From Verrucomicrobiota bacterium (lineage in GTDB: Bacteria > Verrucomicrobiota > Verrucomicrobiia > Opitutales > Intestinicryptomonadaceae): a stretch of DNA of 29,680 nucleotides. Of this stretch, positions 24,460-29,680 are shown in pieces. The stretch spans positions 1 through 29,680 of the forward strand of contig QALA01000017.1 of NCBI GenBank assembly GCA_003343565.1, written 5' to 3'. The notes under the pieces were generated by a model that saw only the letters and a program-made list of their open reading frames with translations, was not told where the DNA came from and did no database searches. How positions within the stretch are numbered: position 1 is the stretch's first letter; each line of letters opens with the position of its first letter. Position numbers and translations under genes: made by a program.

Positions 24460-26067
24460 ATGAAAAAAGAGAATCCAATTCCAATGCTTCCGCTGTGGAT
24501 CGCCGACGCGCTGATGTTCGCGGCGGTATTCTTGACGGCCGCACCCTCCATAATGAACGCAGAGCCCATGGGGGCGCTTCAGACGCTCTTTTGCTGCCTG
24601 CTCGTCGCGGCGGCGATGGGAATGATTCTCTACGCATACAAGCTGAACGCGTCAGTCCGCCTGAAGGAGGCCGAAAAGGCGGCGGAGGAGTCGGAGAAGG
24701 AGCGGGAGATAATATTCGGCGATCTCGCGTCGCTGCGGCTGATGATTGCCGACTCCAACGAAAAGATAGAAAACCTCGAATTTGCCGCGGAGAGCGCGAA
24801 GGCCTCGGCCGAAAAGACGGCCGCGCTGGAGAGCGGGGTGGCCGTTCTTCGAGACTCGGCCGCAAAAAAAATCTCCGAGCTTGCCGAAAGCCTTGAAAGC
24901 GTCGCGGCGCGCGCGGACGCGGCGTCGGCGAAGAACTGCGCCGCGCTGAAAAAGGATCTGTCGGTATTCAATGTCGAATTTCTCGAACTGAAGGAAAATT
25001 TTTCGAGGGAATCGGGAGAGCTAAAGAAGGCGCTGTCCGAAATTCGCGGGCAAATCGACGGGCTTGAGGCCGCGTTTGCGCAGGCGCAAACGGCGGCGCA
25101 ATACGAACGCTCCGAAGAAGAGGCCGGGGCGGATCAATCCGAGCTTTCCGGAGTGCTCACAAGGGCGCTGTCGAACGGGGGCGGCGTGCGCGGAACTGTC
25201 GAAAAATTTGTGGGCTTTAAAAAGCCCTCCAAACCCGTGAAGCTCTCCGAGGAGCCGAACGTATTTACCGAAGGCCAACGCGCCGACGACTTTCAGGAGA
25301 CGCTCGACAACCTCCGCAATCCGGACGCCGCCCCCATTCCCGGCCAGGACCCCGCCGACGACGGCGAAAAGCTCAATAGGCAGCCCAACGTGTTTAACGA
25401 GGGCGAGCGCGCCGACGACTTTCAAGGCACGCTCGACAGGCTGGAGAATCCGGACGCCGCGCAAATTCCCGGACAGGGGGACGGCGCAAGGCGGACATTC
25501 GACGGCGGCGTGATGGACGCCCAGGGCGACAACGAAGATTTTTTTGAGTCGGCGGATTCGGAATCAAGAGACGACGCGCCCGAATCCGCAGAAGAAAACG
25601 CGTTGAAACAATCCGGCGAAACACGGCCCTCCGAAACCGAGGCGGAAACGAAAGCGGAAAACGGAGCCGGAACGAAAGCGAAACCGAAGGAGAAAGCGGA
25701 TTCGCGCGAAGGCGCGAAAGACTCCGAAAACGGATTTCTGTTCGGCGAGATGCCAATGGGAAGCCCCCGTAAGTCCCGCCCGACGAAAAGGGACGCCGTG
25801 ATAGAAGTCAACGCGCTGATAGGCATAGGGAACAAGCCGTATCTGCGCGGAAGCGGCGCGGGCCTGTCGATGGACAAGGGCGTGCCGATGGAGTTTGTGG
25901 AGATAGGAAAGTGGCGCTATGTGCTCGTCGAGCTATCGGAACCCGTCCGGATAAAAATCCTAAAAAACGACGAGGACGCCCCGAACGAGGAAATTCCCGA
26001 CAGCGTGTCGGCGGGAGAAAAACTGGAGCTGAATCTCAGCTTCCCCCAAAGGGAAAATCAGTACTGA
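24460..26067 (+). CDS. Two-TM, coiled-coil protein of unknown function with conserved C-terminal domain
   Basis: I do not recognise a named function for this 535-residue protein. Two hydrophobic segments (about 11-30 and 39-60) anchor it in the membrane. An Ala/Glu/Lys-rich coiled coil follows (about 65-215), with A-E-K and E-S-L-E patterns. Residues 265-339 are a tandem repeat (period 43) with P-N-V-F-x-E-G-x-R-A-D-D-F-Q. A long acidic, probably disordered linker (340-435) leads to a C-terminal domain (about 443-530) with I-G-I-G-N-K-P-Y-L-R-G, G-L-S-M-D-K-G-V-P-M and W-R-Y-V-L-V. That block looks beta-rich, and similar ones occur in other Verrucomicrobiota proteins as I recall; a carbohydrate-binding-like fold is a guess. 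It lies 30 bases after trpS and one base before hisF, with AAAGG before its ATG. Confidence 0.85.
   Translation: MKKENPIPMLPLWIADALMFAAVFLTAAPSIMNAEPMGALQTLFCCLLVAAAMGMILYAYKLNASVRLKEAEKAAEESEKEREIIFGDLASLRLMIADSNEKIENLEFAAESAKASAEKTAALESGVAVLRDSAAKKISELAESLESVAARADAASAKNCAALKKDLSVFNVEFLELKENFSRESGELKKALSEIRGQIDGLEAAFAQAQTAAQYERSEEEAGADQSELSGVLTRALSNGGGVRGTVEKFVGFKKPSKPVKLSEEPNVFTEGQRADDFQETLDNLRNPDAAPIPGQDPADDGEKLNRQPNVFNEGERADDFQGTLDRLENPDAAQIPGQGDGARRTFDGGVMDAQGDNEDFFESADSESRDDAPESAEENALKQSGETRPSETEAETKAENGAGTKAKPKEKADSREGAKDSENGFLFGEMPMGSPRKSRPTKRDAVIEVNALIGIGNKPYLRGSGAGLSMDKGVPMEFVEIGKWRYVLVELSEPVRIKILKNDEDAPNEEIPDSVSAGEKLELNLSFPQRENQY
25252..25476 (+). repeat. In-frame 129-bp tandem repeat inside the unknown gene
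   Basis: Unit 1 begins at 25252 and unit 2 at 25381. The encoded peptides share P-N-V-F-x-E-G-x-R-A-D-D-F-Q-x-T-L-D and N-P-D-A-A-x-I-P-G-Q. The spacer between the two conserved cores differs more than the cores, which suggests selection on the peptide. Confidence 0.85.
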
Positions 26068-26068
26068 A

Positions 26069-26833
26069 ATGTTGAGCGTTAGAATAATTCCCTGCCTGGA
26101 CGTGCACAACGGGCGCGTCGTCAAAGGCGTAAACTTCGTCAATCTCGTGGACGCGGGCGACCCCGTCGAACAGGCGGAAGCCTACCAGAACCAGGGGGCC
26201 GACGAACTGGTGTTTCTGGACATCACGGCGTCGAGCGACGGCCGCAACATCATGCGCGACGTAGTCGAGCGAACGGCCGGAAGGTGCTTCATGCCGCTGA
26301 CTGTCGGCGGCGGATTGCGCACGGTTGACGACATCAGGAAAATGCTGAACGCCGGCGCGGACAAAGTGTCGCTAAACACGGCGGCCGTGCTCAATCCGGA
26401 GCTGGTGTCTGCGGCGTCGGCGAAGTTCGGCAGCCAGTGCATAGTGGCGGCCATAGACGCAAAGAGGGACGGCGACGGCAAGTGGCGCGTATACACTCAC
26501 GGGGGGAGAAAGGCGACGCAGCTGGACTGCGTGGAGTGGGCGATGCAGGTCGAGCGGCGCGGCGCGGGAGAAATACTGCTGACCTCCATGGACTGCGACG
26601 GAACGCGCGACGGATACGATATCGAACTGACGAGAGCCGTCAGCGACGCTGTGTCGATTCCCGTAATCGCCTCCGGAGGCGCGGGCAATCTCGAACACAT
26701 CGTCGACGTCGTAAAGCGCGGGCGCGCCAACGCGGTGCTTGCCGCCTCCATATTTCACTTTGGCACGTATTCCATAGAACAGGCCAAACAGGCGTTAAAA
26801 CAGGCGGGCCTTCCCGCGCGAACACTCACATAG
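26069..26833 (+). CDS. hisF: Imidazole glycerol phosphate synthase cyclase subunit
   Basis: HisF, together with the glutaminase HisH, turns PRFAR and ammonia into imidazole glycerol phosphate and AICAR for histidine and purine synthesis. It has 254 residues, the normal size, as a single (beta/alpha)8 barrel. The catalytic aspartates are in place: Asp11 in C-L-D-V-H-N-G-R-V-V-K-G and Asp130 in A-I-D-A-K-R-D. Phosphate sites are seen at V-G-G-G-L-R (79-84) and A-S-G-G-A-G-N. No other his genes are in the window. The ATG is one base past the stop of the previous gene and the stop is two bases before speA, so translation is probably coupled. Confidence 0.97.
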   Translation: MLSVRIIPCLDVHNGRVVKGVNFVNLVDAGDPVEQAEAYQNQGADELVFLDITASSDGRNIMRDVVERTAGRCFMPLTVGGGLRTVDDIRKMLNAGADKVSLNTAAVLNPELVSAASAKFGSQCIVAAIDAKRDGDGKWRVYTHGGRKATQLDCVEWAMQVERRGAGEILLTSMDCDGTRDGYDIELTRAVSDAVSIPVIASGGAGNLEHIVDVVKRGRANAVLAASIFHFGTYSIEQAKQALKQAGLPARTLT

Positions 26834-26835
26834 CA

Positions 26836-28746
26836 ATGGCAAAAAACTGGTCCGTATCCGACTCGGAAAAGCTGTACGGAATAAAGAACTGGGGAATGGG
26901 GCATTTCTCAATCTCCGAAAACGGGAACCTGCAGGTGCACCCGCTCGCGGACGCGCGCGCGATAGATTTGGTCGACGTGGTGAAGGAGGCCAAGTCCATG
27001 GGGCTGTCGACGCCCCTTACGATAAGGGTGCAGGACCTGCTTAGAAACAGGGTCAAGCAGCTGAACGAATCTTTCGGCAAGGCGATTGAGGAGGAAAACT
27101 ACAAGGGCTCCTATCGGGGCGTCTTTCCCGTCAAGACCAACCAGCTCAGGGAGGTTGTGGAGGAGATACTCGACGCCGGCGAGGAATACCGGTACGGCAT
27201 AGAGGCCGGGAGCAAAGGGGAACTCCTGATAGCCATGGCCCTGCACGACGCGTCGCAAAAGTCGCTTCTAATCTGCAACGGCTACAAGGACGACGAATAT
27301 ATCCGCATGGCGATTAACGGAATGAAAATCGGCAAGCAGGCCTTCATCGTGGTGGAACAGCTCGGCGAATTGGATTCCATAATAAAAATCGCCAAGCGGG
27401 AGGGCGTGCGCCCGAACATAGGAATCCGCATAAAGTTGAGCGTGTCGGGAGAGGGCAAATGGGCGGACTCGGTCGGGGAGGACGCCAAGTTCGGCCTCTT
27501 TCCCACGGAAATTCTAAGCGCGCTGGCAAAGCTTCGCCGCGCGGGGCTAAAGGACAGCCTCAAGCTCATACACTTTCACGTTGGCTCGCAGGTTCCGAAC
27601 ATAGCCACTGTCAGAAACGCCGTCAACGAGGGCGCGCGCTACTACTGCGAGCTGCGCCGCCTCGGATTCCCCGTGGAATACATAGACTGCGGCGGAGGCC
27701 TCGGCATAGACTACGACGGCTCGCGCTCCAACTACGAAAGCTCCACAAACTACTCCATGGAGGAGTATGCGCGCACGGTGGTTTACGGAATAAAAACCAC
27801 CTGCGACAACAGCGGAACGCAACACCCGAACATCGTCACCGAAAGCGGACGCGCGATTGTCGCGCCGCACTCGATACTGGTTCTGGAGGTGCAGGACTGC
27901 ATAGAAAAGGCCTCCGGCGACGGCGCGGTGCGCGTGAGGAGCAAATCCAAGCCGGTGTTGAAGGACATGCTCCACATACTCGAACGCAAGAACTCGTACA
28001 AGAGCCAGCTGGAGAGATTTCTCGACGCCGAGCAGTTCAAGGAGGAGGCTCACACCCTGTTCACCCACGGATACCTAAAACTCGAAGAATGGGCGCAGGC
28101 CGAAGACATATTCTGGCGCATCTGCCGCGACATCAGAAACGACATTCAAAACGAAAACCAAATACCGGAGGACCTCGAAAAAATCGACGAGATACTCTCG
28201 GCCCAATACGTCTGCAATTTTTCCGTATTCCAGTCGCTGCTGGACCACTGGGCGCTCAAGCAGCTCTTTCCGGTTGTCCCGCTCACGCGCCTCGACGAGG
28301 AGCCCGACGTGAACTCGACCATAGTGGACATCACCTGCGACTCGGACGGAAAAATCAACAAATTCATAGACCTTCAGGACGAGTGCGACACAATCGCGCT
28401 TCACAGGCTCCAGAAGAACAAGCCCTATTACATCGGGGTATTTCTTGTGGGTGCCTATCAGGACATCATGGGCGACCAGCACAACCTGTTCGGCCGCGCG
28501 GACGAAGTGCACGTATTTCTGGAGGACGACGAGGAGGACGGATTTTACGTGGAGGAGGCGATTGAGGGCTCGATGATAGAGGACTTGCTCCCGCAAATCC
28601 AATATAAGAGCGAATACATTTCCCGCCTGATGAAAAAACAGATAGACGCCGCGGTGAAGGCCGACAAAATCAAGCCCCGCGAGGGCGTGAAAATTTTGTC
28701 GCAATACAACAAGATGCTGAAGTCTAAAACCTACCTCTCAAAATGA
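26836..28746 (+). CDS. speA: Biosynthetic arginine decarboxylase
   Basis: It decarboxylates arginine to agmatine, the first step of the agmatine route to putrescine and spermidine. The PLP enzyme has 636 residues (E. coli 658) of the alanine-racemase-fold group. Lys100 in F-P-V-K-T-N-Q is the PLP lysine. G-I-E-A-G-S-K-G-E-L-L, H-F-H-V-G-S-Q, and D-C-G-G-G-L-G-I-D-Y-D-G line the cofactor pocket, and G-D-Q-H-N-L-F-G-R-A-D-E is the C-terminal signature. The frame stays open upstream through hisF, but the family start is the ATG at 26836, two bases after the hisF stop. It is the last gene of the trpS operon; a structured RNA candidate begins 136 bases after its stop. Confidence 0.97.
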   Translation: MAKNWSVSDSEKLYGIKNWGMGHFSISENGNLQVHPLADARAIDLVDVVKEAKSMGLSTPLTIRVQDLLRNRVKQLNESFGKAIEEENYKGSYRGVFPVKTNQLREVVEEILDAGEEYRYGIEAGSKGELLIAMALHDASQKSLLICNGYKDDEYIRMAINGMKIGKQAFIVVEQLGELDSIIKIAKREGVRPNIGIRIKLSVSGEGKWADSVGEDAKFGLFPTEILSALAKLRRAGLKDSLKLIHFHVGSQVPNIATVRNAVNEGARYYCELRRLGFPVEYIDCGGGLGIDYDGSRSNYESSTNYSMEEYARTVVYGIKTTCDNSGTQHPNIVTESGRAIVAPHSILVLEVQDCIEKASGDGAVRVRSKSKPVLKDMLHILERKNSYKSQLERFLDAEQFKEEAHTLFTHGYLKLEEWAQAEDIFWRICRDIRNDIQNENQIPEDLEKIDEILSAQYVCNFSVFQSLLDHWALKQLFPVVPLTRLDEEPDVNSTIVDITCDSDGKINKFIDLQDECDTIALHRLQKNKPYYIGVFLVGAYQDIMGDQHNLFGRADEVHVFLEDDEEDGFYVEEAIEGSMIEDLLPQIQYKSEYISRLMKKQIDAAVKADKIKPREGVKILSQYNKMLKSKTYLSK

Positions 28747-28881
28747 TCGCGGCAGGCGATTGCGGCGCGAAAAGGGCCACAAAAAGCTTGCGCGGAGAAC
28801 GGATACGTGAGAATGTAAAAATCAAGAGTCTCTGCGGTGTCCGAAACTGTCCAACCGTTTCCCCGCCTTAATGACATTATT

Positions 28882-29049
28882 ACGGGAGCTTGACTCCTGC
28901 GGATGGCCGCCGAACCGCCTCCGAGCGGAGGGCGAAAGTTTGCGGATAGCGCCCACCTTCGATTATGGAGGCTGCGAAAACAATCGGATAAGACGGCACA
29001 TGCGGGGGCTCCCATTTTTAGTTCCCATAAATCGGCTCCCGTCTTTTTT
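28882..29049 (+). ncRNA. Candidate structured small RNA (rod-shaped, about 165 nt, 6S-like at most)
   Basis: All the following helices are nested. ACGGGAGC (28882-28889) pairs with GCTCCCGT (29035-29042), which is followed by T6; alternatively GGGAG (28884-28888) pairs with CTCCC (29009-29013). Inside are CTCCTGCG (28894-28901) with TGCGGGGG (29001-29008), GCCG (28906) with CGGC (28994), CCGA (28910) with TCGG (28984), GCCTCC (28917-28922) with GGAGGC (28967-28972), and GG-A-GGGCG (28927-28934) with CGCCC-A-CC (28950-28957). The overall shape, a rod with internal bubbles and a closed end, recalls 6S RNA, and CCACCTT before a small hairpin recalls its 3' half. The SRP core motif is absent. CATTAT at 28875 is a possible -10 box. 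Identity is inference. Confidence 0.45.
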
Positions 29050-29559
29050 GTAAAAATCAAAATTTGCCGGACGGACATTCTTTCATTCCCGATTCGTCCT
29101 CCCCGATTTAACTTTGGCCTTGCATGTTCAGACATGAAATTCATTCAAGGCAATGCCCGGACAGGCCGCCGATACGAAGGCGTCCGGACAGCCTTCGCAG
29201 CCGGATTTCTTTTCTTAAATGCGAGCCGTTTCCGCCGCAATTTCCGGCATAACGCCCAACGCCCATGTGCGCGGCGGCGCGCCAATATGGATTAATGCGC
29301 CCACAAGCGTTCCCAATTCCTCCGCAAAACCAATCTGCGAAAACGCGGGCGAAAAAAAACGACGAAATTTCAGAACAAAAACCGAAAAATTATCCGGCCC
29401 CAAACGCGCGAAAAGAAAGGAACTTTCAAACGGCAAAAACAATCTTCCAACCCGCATAAAAAAGACTTCCAAATATTTTAAAAGCGCCATTAGGAAACGC
29501 GAAAAAAATTCCAGTTTTGAAGCGTGAACATATATTCTTCACACACACATATTGCAATA
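29050..29559. other. 510-bp spacer without a convincing gene
   Basis: Short frames exist on both strands but none has protein-like character, conserved motifs or a ribosome binding site. The interval 29340-29500 is A-rich. The bases 28747-28881 before the RNA candidate also hold no gene or speA terminator that I can identify. Confidence 0.4.
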
Positions 29560-29587
29560 TTGCACATACCGCGTATGCGCATATAAC
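29560..29587 (+). promoter_or_regulatory. Promoter-like sequence for the gene at the right edge
   Basis: TTGCAC (29560-29565) and TATAAC (29582-29587) are 16 bases apart. The palindrome TATGCGCATA sits between and partly overlaps the -10 side, and could be an operator. A plausible start codon lies 31 bases downstream. Confidence 0.5.
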
Positions 29588-29618
29588 GCGCGCCCGCACC
29601 ACCGCCTTACTCAGGGAT

Positions 29619-29680
29619 ATGCAGTCAAAGGAATCGTCGCCAAAGCCGTTCGGAAGAAACACTCCCAACGCCGCGCCCGC
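29619..29680 (+). CDS. First codons of a gene running off the window (tentative)
   Basis: An ATG at 29619 opens a frame that stays open to the window edge (20 codons, reading M-Q-S-K-E-S-S-P-K-P-F-G-R-N). AGGG just before it is closer than an ideal Shine-Dalgarno sequence. The promoter-like sequence upstream is the main support. The start of the protein is polar and low-complexity, so nothing can be said about its function. Confidence 0.35.
   Translation, partial: MQSKESSPKPFGRNTPNAAP

Noticed and set aside
28884..29013. Signal recognition particle (4.5S) RNA
   Set aside because: The rod shape fits, but the conserved apical region with GGAA tetraloop and AGCAGCC is absent.

Overview
The window looks like a piece of chromosome from a high-GC, AT-spacer-rich member of the Verrucomicrobiota, most likely near the class Opitutia. 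That placement is inferred from three things: a PEP-CTERM tail at the left edge, a secreted right-handed beta-helix protein of glycosidase/lyase type, and housekeeping genes scattered as single biosynthetic genes rather than in full operons. No rRNA, tRNA, CRISPR array, transposase or phage gene was seen. The content is core metabolism and information processing, separated by unusually long, partly repetitive spacers.

Layout, left to right. Positions 1-146 hold the last codons of a PEP-CTERM-anchored protein and a strong intrinsic terminator. A 745-bp spacer follows, then a small zinc-ribbon protein (893-1261, minus). Positions 1456-1868 are a tandem duplication that includes the end of a secreted beta-helix protein gene (1830-3941, minus). 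That gene is divergent from dnaE (4233-8048, plus), and both appear to be transcribed as leaderless mRNAs. The 3' end of dnaE is itself the first copy of a 213-217-bp tandem repeat (8025-8530). Two minus-strand genes follow: a YicC-family RNase (8902-9789) and ilvD (10179-12014).

A plus-strand block runs from 12403 to 18060: scpB, pheA, a DUF167 gene, murA, infC and an N-acetylmuramoyl-L-alanine amidase with a Tat-like signal. Then come three minus-strand genes: purC, a periplasmic Sel1-repeat protein, and uvrB. A pair of spaced direct repeats lies between purC and the Sel1 gene. Divergent from uvrB is a tight plus-strand operon: trpS, a two-TM coiled-coil protein of unknown function, hisF and speA. 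Downstream of speA, 28882-29049 folds on paper into a long nested rod closed by a helix followed by T6; I read it as a candidate structured small RNA, possibly 6S-like. The window ends with a promoter-like sequence and the first codons of another gene.

How the genes relate: DnaE, UvrB and ScpB serve replication, repair and chromosome segregation. MurA and the amidase build and split peptidoglycan. IlvD, PheA, HisF, PurC, SpeA and TrpS supply amino acids, purines, polyamines and charged tRNA. No single pathway unites them. The features that stand out are the structured RNA candidate, the unknown gene inside the trpS-hisF-speA operon, the recurring 160-217-bp spacer duplications (two of which cross a stop codon), and apparent leaderless transcription.
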